Of a stretch of 64,000 nt of DNA, positions 8,463 to 16,936 are shown in pieces. The first letter of the stretch is position 1. Each line of letters starts with the position of its first letter. The notes under the pieces were generated by a model. It did no database searches. It saw only the letters and a list, made by a program, of their open reading frames with translations, and was not told the origin of the DNA. Location of the stretch: positions 248,001 to 312,000 of the forward strand of contig NZ_JAFCLP010000002.1 of assembly GCF_018129405.1 (NCBI RefSeq), written 5' to 3'. The translations under genes and the position numbers were made by a program. Origin of the DNA: Bradyrhizobium iriomotense. Lineage in GTDB: Bacteria; Pseudomonadota; Alphaproteobacteria; Rhizobiales; Xanthobacteraceae.

Positions 8463-10067
8463 CTAGATCGGCACGCTCTGCGGCCGCTTCCACCGCACCC
8501 ACCAGGCGACGATCAGCCGGGTCAGGGTGAAGGCGGTGAACACCGTGGTGATGATGCCGATGCCGAGCGTCACGGCGAAGCCGCGCACCGGGCCGGTGCC
8601 GATGTAGAACAGCACCGCGGCAGCAATGAAGGTGGTGATGTTGGAATCGAGGATGGTGGCGAGCGCCCGCTTGAAGCCGGCGTCGATCGCCGAGATCGCG
8701 TTGCGGCCGCCGCGCAGCTCCTCGCGGATGCGCTCGTAGATCAGCACGTTGGAGTCCACCGCGATGCCGACGGTGAGCACGATGCCGGCGATGCCGGGCA
8801 GCGTCAGCGTGGCGTTGAGCAGCGACAACAGGCCGAAGATCATGGCGACGTTGATGGCCACCGCGACGTTCGCGAACACGCCGAACAGCCGGTAGGTCAG
8901 CAGCATGAACACGATGACCAGGATCGAGCCGACGTAAGCTGCAAGCTCGCCCTTCTCGATCGAGTCCTGGCCGAGGCCCGGACCGACGGTGCGCTCCTCG
9001 ACCACCGTGAGCGGCGCCGGCAGCGCGCCGGCGCGCAGCAGGATCGCGAGATCGTTGGCCGATTGCACCGTGAAATTGCCCGAGATCTGGCCCTGGCCGC
9101 CGGTAATCGGCTCGCGGATGACGGGCGCCGAGATCACCTTGTTGTCGAGCACGATCGCGAACGGCAGCCCCACATTCTCGGTGGTGGCCTGCGAGAACTT
9201 GCGCGCGCCCGAGGTGTTGAACTTGAAGCTGACGACCGGCTCACCCGTGCGCTGGTCGAAGCTCGCCTGGGCATCGGTCAGATCGCCGCCGGCGACCAGC
9301 ACCTGCTTCTTGACCACGTACGGCACGGGCGGCGGCGAGGCGCTCATCAGCAGCTCGGATTCCGGAGGCAACCTGCCCTGCTGCGCCTGATCCGGCGGCA
9401 CGGAGGTGTCGACCATGCGGAATTCCATCTTCGCGGTCTTGCCCAGCAGCTCCTTCAGGCGGGTCGGATCCTGCAGACCGGGGACCTGCACCAGGATGCG
9501 GTCGTTGCCCTGGCGCTGGATGACGGGCTCGACGGTGCCGAGCTCGTTGACGCGGCGCTCGACGATCTGGATCGATTGCTCGATGGTCTTGCGCATGCGG
9601 TCGAGCATCGCGGCCTGCGGGATGCTCAGGCGGATCACGCCGCCGCCGGCGTCGGTCACCTCGAGGTCGCGCTGACCGCTCGATCCCATCAGACCGCCCA
9701 GCGGCTGGGACAATTCGCGCAGCTTGGCGAGCGCCGGCTGCACGTCGGTTTCCTTAGTGATGCGAACCTCGGCCGCGTCGTTACGCACGGTCACGCCGCC
9801 GGTGAAGCCGATCTTGGCATCGCGCAGCGTCCGGCGAACGTCGTCGCGGATCTGGTCCAGCCGCTCCTTCTTCACATAGTTGGAATCGACCTCGAGCAGC
9901 AGATAGGAACCGCCCTGAAGGTCGAGGCCAAGCACGATCCGGCGCTGCGCCCAGGCCGGCCAGGTCTTGACCGTCGCCTCGGGAAAGAAGTTCGGGACCG
10001 CGCAGAGGCACACGATCAGCGCTGTCAGGATAATCCCCAGCGCCCTCCACCGCGTGAAATACAACAT
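8463..10067 (-). CDS. secD: Protein translocase subunit SecD
   Basis: A 534-residue SecD with an N-terminal transmembrane helix (WRALGIILTALIVCLCAVPN) and the SecD signature LGLDLQGGSYLLLEVD. A large periplasmic head follows (GNDRILVQVPGLQDPTRLK), then five C-terminal helices containing TLPGIAGIVLTVGIAVDSNV and LIYERIREELR. It works with SecF and YajC at SecYEG. It starts at ATG 10067, 47 bases after the yajC stop. Confidence 0.97.
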   Translation of the reverse strand: MLYFTRWRALGIILTALIVCLCAVPNFFPEATVKTWPAWAQRRIVLGLDLQGGSYLLLEVDSNYVKKERLDQIRDDVRRTLRDAKIGFTGGVTVRNDAAEVRITKETDVQPALAKLRELSQPLGGLMGSSGQRDLEVTDAGGGVIRLSIPQAAMLDRMRKTIEQSIQIVERRVNELGTVEPVIQRQGNDRILVQVPGLQDPTRLKELLGKTAKMEFRMVDTSVPPDQAQQGRLPPESELLMSASPPPVPYVVKKQVLVAGGDLTDAQASFDQRTGEPVVSFKFNTSGARKFSQATTENVGLPFAIVLDNKVISAPVIREPITGGQGQISGNFTVQSANDLAILLRAGALPAPLTVVEERTVGPGLGQDSIEKGELAAYVGSILVIVFMLLTYRLFGVFANVAVAINVAMIFGLLSLLNATLTLPGIAGIVLTVGIAVDSNVLIYERIREELRGGRNAISAIDAGFKRALATILDSNITTFIAAAVLFYIGTGPVRGFAVTLGIGIITTVFTAFTLTRLIVAWWVRWKRPQSVPI

Positions 10068-10114
10068 CGACTGGACCTGTCAGATCAGGAGACTTTGGAG
10101 ACTCGCGGAAGCGC

Positions 10115-10492
10115 TCACTTCGACGCGGCGTCGTCCTTGGCGGTTTCCTTCGCACTATCCTTGGATTCTTTCGCCGGCTCGCCCTTGGCGCGCACGCCGG
10201 AGATCATCTGGCGCATCTGCCGCACGCGCACGCCGTCGGAAATCTCGAACTCGATCTGGTCGTCATCGACGACCTTGGTGACCTTGCCGACCAGGCCCCC
10301 CGAGGTCACGACGGTGTCGCCGCGGCGGATGTTCTTCACGAGGTCGGCATGGTCGCGGACCTTCTTCTGCTGCGGACGCAGAATCAGGAAGTACATGATC
10401 ACGAAGATCAGGGCGAACGGCAGCAGCGACATCAACATGCTGTTGGTGTCACCGGCGCCCGCAGCCTGGGCATACGCAGGGGTAATCAGCAT
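10115..10492 (-). CDS. yajC: Preprotein translocase accessory subunit YajC
   Basis: A 125-residue single-pass protein. The membrane helix is LLPFALIFVIMYFLILRPQQ, followed by the family motif KKVRDHADLVKNIRRGDTVV and TSGGLVGKVTKV. It ends in a charged Lys/Glu/Asp-rich tail. First gene of the yajC-secD-secF operon. Its upstream region (10493-10673) is shared with the divergent ATPase gene, so promoters for both should lie there. Confidence 0.95.
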   Translation of the reverse strand: MLITPAYAQAAGAGDTNSMLMSLLPFALIFVIMYFLILRPQQKKVRDHADLVKNIRRGDTVVTSGGLVGKVTKVVDDDQIEFEISDGVRVRQMRQMISGVRAKGEPAKESKDSAKETAKDDAASK

Positions 10493-10673
10493 TCGGACGA
10501 TCCTCGTGAGAACGGGGGAAAGCCGGTCAGGCCCTCAGGGGCGACCGGTTCGGTCAAATTCGCGCGGACTATAGCGGCCATTGCCCCAATTGCAACGCTG
10601 CCAGACCGTCGATTTGGCCACCTTGCGGCGCGCCGTCAGGCCCGATAAGGCTGCATTCTCAGGAACTTCGGAC

Positions 10674-11654
10674 ATGCCCAAAAAACCAAGCAAAAGCCCG
10701 GCCGACAAAGGCCCCCGTCCCCCTGCCGGCAAGCCCGCCCGCGTCGCGGCAAAACGCCCCACGGCGGCCGTCAAGGCGGCCCCGGACCTCTCCCAGGAGC
10801 GCCTCGTCCGCGCGCTGGAGACCATTGCGGCGCACCTCGCCGCCCAGGGCAGCCCGGCCATTGAGCCCGAGTCGTTCGAGCGGGCCGATGCCTATGTCTG
10901 GCACCCCGACGGCCGCCTCTCGGCCGTGCCGCGGGTCAGCCGCGTCGAGCTGTTCCTGCTCAAGGGCGTCGACCGGATGCGCGACATCCTGATGGAGAAC
11001 ACCGAGCGTTTCGCAGCCGGCCTGCCCGCCAACAACGCCCTGCTCTGGGGCGCGCGCGGCATGGGCAAATCGTCGCTGGTGAAGGCGGCACATGCCAGCA
11101 TCAATGCCGGCCGCAAGCCCGCCTACAGGCTGAAGCTGATCGAGATCCACCGCGAGGACATCGAGAGCCTGCCGGCGCTGATGGAGAAGCTCCGCGACGC
11201 CAGCTTCCGCTTCATCGTGTTCATCGACGACCTATCCTTCGACGGCAATGACGCGTCCTACAAATCGCTCAAGGCCGTGCTCGAAGGCGGCATCGAGGGC
11301 CGCCCCGAGAACGTCATCCTCTACGCCACCTCCAACCGCCGCCATCTGCTGGCGCGCGACATGATCGAGAACGAGCGTTCGACCGCGATCAATCCCGGCG
11401 AAGCGGTCGAGGAGAAGGTCTCGCTGTCGGATCGCTTCGGCCTCTGGCTCGGCTTCCACCGTTGCAGCCAGGACGAATATCTCGCCATGGTGCGCGGCTA
11501 TTGCAGCCATTTCGACATCAAGATCGACGACGAGGCCCTGGAGCGCGAGGCGCTGGAATGGTCGACCACGCGCGGGTCCCGCTCGGGCCGCGTTGCCTGG
11601 CAGTTCGTGCAGGAGCTGGCGGGACGGCTGGGCGTGAAGCTGACGGCGCAGTAG
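10674..11654 (+). CDS. DUF815-family AAA+ ATPase
   Basis: A 326-residue P-loop ATPase of the DUF815 (PF05673) family. The Walker A motif is GARGMGKSSLVKAA and Walker B is FIVFIDDLSFDG. A sensor-like YATSNRRHLLARD follows, and SLSDRFGLWLGFHRCSQDEY is family-typical. I choose ATG 10674 (MPKKPSKSP, a basic, Pro/Lys-rich N-terminus) over an in-frame ATG 31 codons upstream whose translation does not look family-like. The function of the family is not established. It is divergent from the sec operon. Confidence 0.85.
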   Translation: MPKKPSKSPADKGPRPPAGKPARVAAKRPTAAVKAAPDLSQERLVRALETIAAHLAAQGSPAIEPESFERADAYVWHPDGRLSAVPRVSRVELFLLKGVDRMRDILMENTERFAAGLPANNALLWGARGMGKSSLVKAAHASINAGRKPAYRLKLIEIHREDIESLPALMEKLRDASFRFIVFIDDLSFDGNDASYKSLKAVLEGGIEGRPENVILYATSNRRHLLARDMIENERSTAINPGEAVEEKVSLSDRFGLWLGFHRCSQDEYLAMVRGYCSHFDIKIDDEALEREALEWSTTRGSRSGRVAWQFVQELAGRLGVKLTAQ

Positions 11655-11685
11655 CGGTCGGATTGCAACCCAGTTACGGGTGTCT

Positions 11686-11703
11686 TTCCCCGAAGACGGG
11701 GAA
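11686..11703. repeat. Short hairpin repeat after the ATPase gene
   Basis: TTCCCC and GGGGAA flank a 6-base loop (GAAGAC), 32 bases after the ATPase stop. It lacks a T-run. It resembles the short palindromic repeats elsewhere in the window, for example at 23974-23995 with the core TTCCCCGCCTTCGCGGGGAA. Confidence 0.55.
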
Positions 11704-11713
11704 TCAAGGGCGC

Positions 11714-11866
11714 GTGCGACGCCGCCGCAGGGACGGCGGCGAGGCTGCCAAAGAAGCCGGGTATCCAGAAGCTGACACCGCCTTCATCGGCTCGCGCCGC
11801 ATCATTGGGGAGCGCGAGTAAGGTGGCAATTGCCGCCGCGCCCAAACGAAACCAGCCGTTGATATC
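11714..11866 (-). pseudogene. N-terminal remnant of a MetA-type outer-membrane transporter
   Basis: On the minus strand a frame reads INGWFRLGAAAIATLLALP, then NDAARADEGGVSFWIPGFFG and SLAAVPAA. This is a signal peptide followed by the start typical of the phenol-degradation meta-pathway (MetA, PF13557-like) transporter family. After about 50 residues the frame runs into repeat-like sequence (RLRGKTPVTG) and homology ends. No convincing start codon or downstream barrel is present. It looks like the stump of a channel gene whose body was lost. It is next to a complete gene that carries a similar channel domain. Confidence 0.55.
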
Positions 11867-12050
11867 GACTTCCTGCTCTTTATCTGCATCTGCCGATTTC
11901 CACTCTTCAACTGCCCTCCGCACAACCGAAGAACAATCCGGCCGTGTGAGGACCCCGAAAACGATCGGCTGCACAAAGCCGGCCCGGTCATGCAACGGAC
12001 TAGGGTTGCGCGACCAGAAATTTCCTAATCTCGCTCGCAACAGACGCCTC

Positions 12051-13481
12051 TCACCTCTCCGGGAATAGCAGGGAGAAAAACAAGCGCAGTTGCCACGCCG
12101 GCGCGCCATCCGGTCTAACCACGTTATAAAAGCCTTGGATCGACGCACTCACCGGCTGGTCGCCGAGCTTGAACAACCGACCAAAGCCGCCACCGATCGG
12201 TACGGTCCATTGCTGACCCGGCGCTGCAAGCCAGTTCGCGGTCATAATCGGTGAACTTGTCAGGTACCATCCGTGCGCCATGTTGTAGTTGATAAACGGC
12301 TGCACGAGAAATTGATTCACGCTCGGGCGCAACGGATTGCCGCCAACGGACCACTGATTGTTGGCCAACACGCCGATCACCCAATGTCCCGGCGTTACTA
12401 ACGCGACGGCCGTTGGACCGAGCAGTACTTTTCCCTGTCCAAGAATAGGATCGGTCGCGGACGGAATCGTAAAGACCGGACCGACGCCCCAGATCAGGGA
12501 ACCCGGATGGGTGGGTGACACAAAGAATTCCTGAGTGATGTCACCAATGCCATTCGTGTTGCTGTCAAAAAACGGGCTCGGTTGACTGATCACGGGCATG
12601 ATGGTCCGCGAAATCAGATTCCAGTCTGCGTTGAGGGAAAGCGGCACGACTGGCTGAATGTTGAGTACTTCCTGGGTGCGGTTGAACGGCCCGGCGTTGA
12701 AATTAGTGTTGCTTTGGAAGGGAACGCTGACGAGATCGGCGATGGGGTTCTGTGATTTCTTGGCTAGGTCTTCACCTTCGGAGTGCTCGGCAGAATGCAC
12801 GGTTCTTGCCGGCGCGACCGTATCGGGAAGCCCGCTCTCGAACTTATAGTTCGCACCGAACTTGACCATCTGAAGGTCGCGATTCAGCGGGATGGGCGGG
12901 ACGGTGGGCGAAGTCCAGTGTCCCAGCCCAACGTAATCGTATTCGAGCTTGATCGTCCAATGCGATTTAAACCCGTACTCGATGCCCACGCCAGCTAGCC
13001 AGCCGGAACTGGTGTTGGACCCCTGCCAAGTGACGCCGGGAAAGTTCAACGAGGCATTGCTCTGCACCCAGCCACCGCCAAACTTGCCGTAGAGAAGCCA
13101 GCGGTCTTCCACGAGGCCGACGCGGCCTGCCACCGTTCCGATCCAGTTCTGGCTCACCGAGCCGAGCGTAGGAGTCGGAAGCACGGGATGACCAAATGTC
13201 GCCCCATCGAAATCACCTTCCACGCCAAACAAAAGATGGCCGGCCTGGAAGTTGTAGCCGGCCTGAACGCCACCGATGAATTCCGTCAGCCCGCCATATA
13301 AATTGTTGCCTGGAATGTTCAGGCTGCCGCTGGTCCAGGCCCCACCGACATTTGCGCCAAGATAGAACCCTGACCAATTGTATGGCGGCGGAAGAGCGGT
13401 CGGAGCCTTCACCGGCATATCCGCAGCACGCGCAGTGACGCTCACCAAGATAGCAAGCAGAGCCGCAAGGAACGACTTCAT
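12051..13481 (-). CDS. Double beta-barrel outer membrane protein (Omp25/31-like barrel fused to MetA-like channel)
   Basis: A 476-residue protein with a Sec signal (SFLAALLAILVSVTARA). Residues about 22-215 form an Omp25/Omp31-type barrel (PPYNWSGFYLGANVGGAWTS at the start, a last strand MVKFGANYKF). A linker follows (about 216-250, LPDTVAPARTVHSAEHSEGE), then a second unit. This starts SQNPIADLVSVPFQSNTNF and contains GPVFTIPSATDPILGQGK, LGPTAVALVTPGHWVIG and FINYNMAHGWYLTSSP, all typical of MetA-like/COG4313 transporters. It ends in a terminal strand WQLRLFFSLLF. Both halves look complete, so one chain may carry two barrels. It is last in the minus-strand sulfatase run, but a 448-base gap separates it from the HAD gene, so it may have its own promoter. 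Confidence 0.75.
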   Translation of the reverse strand: MKSFLAALLAILVSVTARAADMPVKAPTALPPPYNWSGFYLGANVGGAWTSGSLNIPGNNLYGGLTEFIGGVQAGYNFQAGHLLFGVEGDFDGATFGHPVLPTPTLGSVSQNWIGTVAGRVGLVEDRWLLYGKFGGGWVQSNASLNFPGVTWQGSNTSSGWLAGVGIEYGFKSHWTIKLEYDYVGLGHWTSPTVPPIPLNRDLQMVKFGANYKFESGLPDTVAPARTVHSAEHSEGEDLAKKSQNPIADLVSVPFQSNTNFNAGPFNRTQEVLNIQPVVPLSLNADWNLISRTIMPVISQPSPFFDSNTNGIGDITQEFFVSPTHPGSLIWGVGPVFTIPSATDPILGQGKVLLGPTAVALVTPGHWVIGVLANNQWSVGGNPLRPSVNQFLVQPFINYNMAHGWYLTSSPIMTANWLAAPGQQWTVPIGGGFGRLFKLGDQPVSASIQGFYNVVRPDGAPAWQLRLFFSLLFPER

Positions 13482-13929
13482 GGCACGCTCCCATATGGGG
13501 TAACGATATTGCCAGACTTTCCCGTCGCTTCCTCATTCAACTACAATTGGTTATTTTTGACTGTCTCTTACGGGACACACCCGGCGAGAATGTCGATCAG
13601 CTGGATGCTTACCGCATACGAGGCCGCTTTTGGCCCGTTTGAGACAGACCAACCGACTCAGAATTGTCCGCTTATGGGTAGACCGGAAGCGACGGGTGCG
13701 TAGTCAGAACGACGCGATTGACCCATACCAGAAGTCAAAGCCCTCTCATGGTAGCGTCAGCGATGGGCAACCCATGCGTCTCGCGTCAGTCGGTAAAGAA
13801 CTTGCGGCCGCAACGGGTCACTTTCCGCGATACGTGGATGAGTTGGCGTGCTCGGCTCAATAGCGTGCATTTAGCTTGATGGTTGATCCGCACCGCATTC
13901 GCGCGGCCAGAAGCCTTACGATCTCGCCT
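13482..13929. other. 448-base gap, no gene seen; possible repeat remnants
   Basis: No supported reading frame. Two fragments, GCCGCTTTTGGCCCG near 13620 and TGTCCGCTTATGGGTAGACC near 13665, resemble a dispersed intergenic sequence type I associate with bradyrhizobia. The promoter for the outer-membrane protein gene would lie here. Confidence 0.4.
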
Positions 13930-14967
13930 CTAATCAAACGAAAAGATCCTCTTCCAGTCCCTCTTCATGTCAACAACGGTCCACCTGTTCAGCGCTGCAG
14001 CATCGAGAGCGACATCGAGCTTGCCGAAATGCGACTGGCGATCGTAGGCATATTCACGTTCCGCATCGGTATGGTGGACGATCAGGCCGAACCGCGCGCC
14101 GCTGGCACCGAGCGTCGCCCATTGCAGCATTTCGAGGTCGCCATCGGAGTTGCCGAAGGCGGCGATCGGACGCCGGCCAATGTGGCTATTGATCCCGATC
14201 GGCTTGCCGGCCTTGTCGTCGATGAAATCGACCTCGGGCAGGCGAAATAGGACCGGCGTGCTGTCACGCATTTCATATCTGGTCTTGATTGACGATCCGA
14301 CGACCTGCTCGGGAGGTATGCCATAAATCCGCTCGGTCCACGGCCGCATGAATTCGATGCCGCCTCCTGACACGATGAAGGTCTTGAAGTCGTTGGTGCG
14401 GAGGTAAGCGAGCAATTCGAGCATAGGCTGATAAACAAGCTCGGTGTAGGGGCGTTTGAAGCGGCCATCACGCGTGGTCGCAAGCCAGTCTGTAACGATC
14501 TTCTCAAACTCCGCTGTCGTCATGCCGGCGTGAGTCACCGCCACCAGCTCGGCCACACCCTTTTCGCCGAAAGCTGCGAGCGCCTTCAGGTCGCCGTTCA
14601 GCACTGCCGCGAAGGGCTGCTTTTCCTTCCATTCCGGATGCATGGGTGCAAGAACCTTCACGCGATCCAACACAAAAGCGAGCTGCACATACATCGGCTG
14701 CTCGATCCAAAGCGTCCCATCGTTGTCGAAGGTCGCGATGCGTTGATCGGGCGGTACGAAATAGGGCCCGCCACTCTCCGTGATCCGTGCGACGAAGTCG
14801 ACGATCGAAGCTTTCGTCGGGCCTTCATTCCAAGATGGCAGAGGACCGGCTTGCGTCTGGGCCATGGCCGACGTGGAACGCAGGGCGGCAGATAGAAACG
14901 GAAGCATCGCCAGAGACGAGAGCAGTGCGCGACGGTCAAGGCGTGGAAATCGCATGATCTGTTTCAT
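13930..14967 (-). CDS. HAD-superfamily hydrolase with Tat-like signal peptide
   Basis: A 345-residue HAD phosphatase-fold protein. Motif I is ATFDNDGTLWIEQP (nucleophile Asp plus the +2 Asp pattern DxDGT), motif II is FIVSGGGIEFMRPW, and the C-terminal acidic motif is FGNSDGDLEMLQW. The N-terminus RLDRRALLSSLAMLPFLSAA followed by AMAQ has a twin arginine before the hydrophobic core, suggesting Tat export to the periplasm. ATG 14967 (MKQIMRF) is preferred; an in-frame ATG 12 codons upstream is poor. It lies 172 bases after the sulfatase. A periplasmic phosphatase role fits but the substrate is unknown. Confidence 0.82.
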   Translation of the reverse strand: MKQIMRFPRLDRRALLSSLAMLPFLSAALRSTSAMAQTQAGPLPSWNEGPTKASIVDFVARITESGGPYFVPPDQRIATFDNDGTLWIEQPMYVQLAFVLDRVKVLAPMHPEWKEKQPFAAVLNGDLKALAAFGEKGVAELVAVTHAGMTTAEFEKIVTDWLATTRDGRFKRPYTELVYQPMLELLAYLRTNDFKTFIVSGGGIEFMRPWTERIYGIPPEQVVGSSIKTRYEMRDSTPVLFRLPEVDFIDDKAGKPIGINSHIGRRPIAAFGNSDGDLEMLQWATLGASGARFGLIVHHTDAEREYAYDRQSHFGKLDVALDAAALNRWTVVDMKRDWKRIFSFD

Positions 14968-15139
14968 TGTCGATCCGCTTGTGCGGCCCCTACCGGTCAA
15001 CATTGAAGTTGCGTGCGAGGCTAGTGTCGCTGCTATTCGTCGCGCGCTTGCCGATATGCTGCTTCGTGAGAAGTCGGATTCAGAGCGCGGTGGATTGGCG
15101 AGCGCCGAAAGTGACGCTCGCCAATGCAGTATCGAGCCA

Positions 15140-16921
15140 CTAGTCGCTGCGGCCTGCCGTCTTCATATTCTTAACTTGCTGCATGACCTGTTCCAGGTTG
15201 TAGCTGGCCGGGTCCTGCAGCGGCGGGAACTTGATGAAGGTCTCGAGGTGCATCAGCCAAAGCTGCTGGCCGATGGGCAGCAAGTTCCAGTCATAGACAT
15301 AGGCCGTCGATGGAGAAGCAATCGCCCCGCCCATACCGAAGAGCGTCTTCTGTTGCTGACCCACCGAGGTCTCGAAGGGATCGCGCTTGATGTTGACGAC
15401 CTGGGTCCAGGAGTAGGGCCGCACGCCGTTAACGAAGCCGGCCGGGTCGTCGGACACCATTGCGAAATACATCTTCCAGTTCTTGTAGCGGACCGCCGAC
15501 GGATCCTTGCTGGAGTAGTACAAGAAGTGGTCGCGTGCCGACTTCTCTGACTTGCCGCTCAGGTAGTCGATCTGGTTGATGCCGTCGAGCGTGGTCTTGA
15601 CGATGCCGGGATACTCGCCGGCCTCGATCCGTTGCTTCAGTGCGTCGCCTTTGGGCCCGCCGGCGATCTCGACGAGAGTCGGAAGCCAGTCAAGGGCGGA
15701 AAACATTTCGTTCTTCACCGTGCCGGGCTTGATGACGCCTGGCCACCGGATCACCATCGGGGCGCGCATGCCGCCCTCCCAGGTGCTCAACTTGCCGCCC
15801 TTGAACGGCGTGACGCCGCCGTCCGGGAAGGTGATGGTCTCGGCGCCGTTGTCGGTGGTGAAGACGACGATCGTGTTGTCGAGTTGGCCCATGTCTCCGA
15901 GCTTTTTCAGCACCACGCCGATATTGTCGTCCATCTGCTTCATGCCGGCTTCATTGATGCCCCAATCCTTGCCGCCGGGTTCGCCCACCATCGCCAGGTA
16001 CTTATCGTTCAGCACGGTCGTGATGTGCATGCGCGCCGGATTGTACCAGACGAAGAACGGCTTGTTGGTGCGACGAGGATCGTTGCGATCGAGGAAGTCG
16101 ACGACCTTGGCCGAGATTTCCTCGTCGATACCCTTCGATCGATCGAGGGTCAGCGGGCCCTCGTCCTTGCATGTCATGTTCTTGGCGGTGCCATCTGAGG
16201 ACTTGCACGCGAGCATTGGACGGGGTGGCGTCAGGCAGACCGTGGTCTTGGGGTCCACCGCGCCGGGAACCTCAGGTACGCCGGGGATCGGCGTGTTCTT
16301 GCATGGCGGCGCGACGGTCTGCTGGGCCGGGCTCTTGTTGATGTCGGGGAAGCTCACCCCCTGCATGGCATCGAGGTGATACAGGTAGCCCCAGTACTCT
16401 TGGAAACCATGTGCAGTTGGCAGCGAGTCGGTGTGGTCGCCGAGATGGTTCTTACCGAACTCCCCGGTGTTGTAGCCGAGATCGAGCAGGAACCTGGCGA
16501 GGGACGGCGTCCCGGGCCGCAGATAGGATGGGCTGCCGGGAATCTCTGGCAAGGTCATGCCGACGCGAACCGGCTGCATGCCGGTAAGGAAGGCCGTACG
16601 CCCGGCCGTGCAACTCTGCTCGGCGTAATAGTGCGTGAACATCGCGCCCTCGTTGCCGATGCGATCGATATTGGGCGTTTCGCCGACCATCAATCCGCGG
16701 TGGTAGATGCTCGGCTGCATCCAGCCGATGTCGTCGCCCATGATGAAGAGGATGTTTGGTTTTTGCGCCGGCTGTTGGGCGACTACCGGAGTGCTGATCA
16801 ACGCTGCGGATGGAATTATCATCGTCGCACTGAGCAGCGCCAGACAGGACCGCTTGATCCAGCTTTGCGTCTTGCGCGGCGTTGCAACCGAAAGCTTGTC
16901 ATTGAATACGCAATTCAACAT
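15140..16921 (-). CDS. Secreted type I sulfatase (arylsulfatase family)
   Basis: A 593-residue alkaline-phosphatase-fold sulfatase. A signal sequence (CLALLSATMIIPSAALIS, cleavage near VVAQQ) is followed by the metal-binding PNILFIMGDDIGW (Asp63/Asp64) and the formylglycine motif SCTAGRTAFLTG. Cys104 of CTAGR is the residue converted to formylglycine. Later elements include FTTDNGAETITFPDGG and PFKGGKLSTWEGGMRAP. It hydrolyses sulfate esters; the substrate is not predictable. It starts 15 bases after the formylglycine-generating enzyme gene, its evident maturase. It should be matured in the cytoplasm before or during export. Confidence 0.93.
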   Translation of the reverse strand: MLNCVFNDKLSVATPRKTQSWIKRSCLALLSATMIIPSAALISTPVVAQQPAQKPNILFIMGDDIGWMQPSIYHRGLMVGETPNIDRIGNEGAMFTHYYAEQSCTAGRTAFLTGMQPVRVGMTLPEIPGSPSYLRPGTPSLARFLLDLGYNTGEFGKNHLGDHTDSLPTAHGFQEYWGYLYHLDAMQGVSFPDINKSPAQQTVAPPCKNTPIPGVPEVPGAVDPKTTVCLTPPRPMLACKSSDGTAKNMTCKDEGPLTLDRSKGIDEEISAKVVDFLDRNDPRRTNKPFFVWYNPARMHITTVLNDKYLAMVGEPGGKDWGINEAGMKQMDDNIGVVLKKLGDMGQLDNTIVVFTTDNGAETITFPDGGVTPFKGGKLSTWEGGMRAPMVIRWPGVIKPGTVKNEMFSALDWLPTLVEIAGGPKGDALKQRIEAGEYPGIVKTTLDGINQIDYLSGKSEKSARDHFLYYSSKDPSAVRYKNWKMYFAMVSDDPAGFVNGVRPYSWTQVVNIKRDPFETSVGQQQKTLFGMGGAIASPSTAYVYDWNLLPIGQQLWLMHLETFIKFPPLQDPASYNLEQVMQQVKNMKTAGRSD

Positions 16922-16936
16922 GGCATTCCTCTCCCG

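Larger units (their letters stand above)
11655..12050. other. Gap with hairpin repeat and pseudogene remnant, no intact gene
   Basis: Between the ATPase stop and the stop of the outer-membrane protein gene there is only the hairpin at 11686 and the decayed channel N-terminus at 11714-11866. The rest shows no credible coding frame. Confidence 0.6.

Noticed and set aside
16900-16921. TTGAATACGCAATTCAA near the sulfatase start as another FixK-type box
   Set aside because: The arms are spaced by 9 bases between TTGA and TCAA rather than 6, and the motif lies within the start of the sulfatase coding region.
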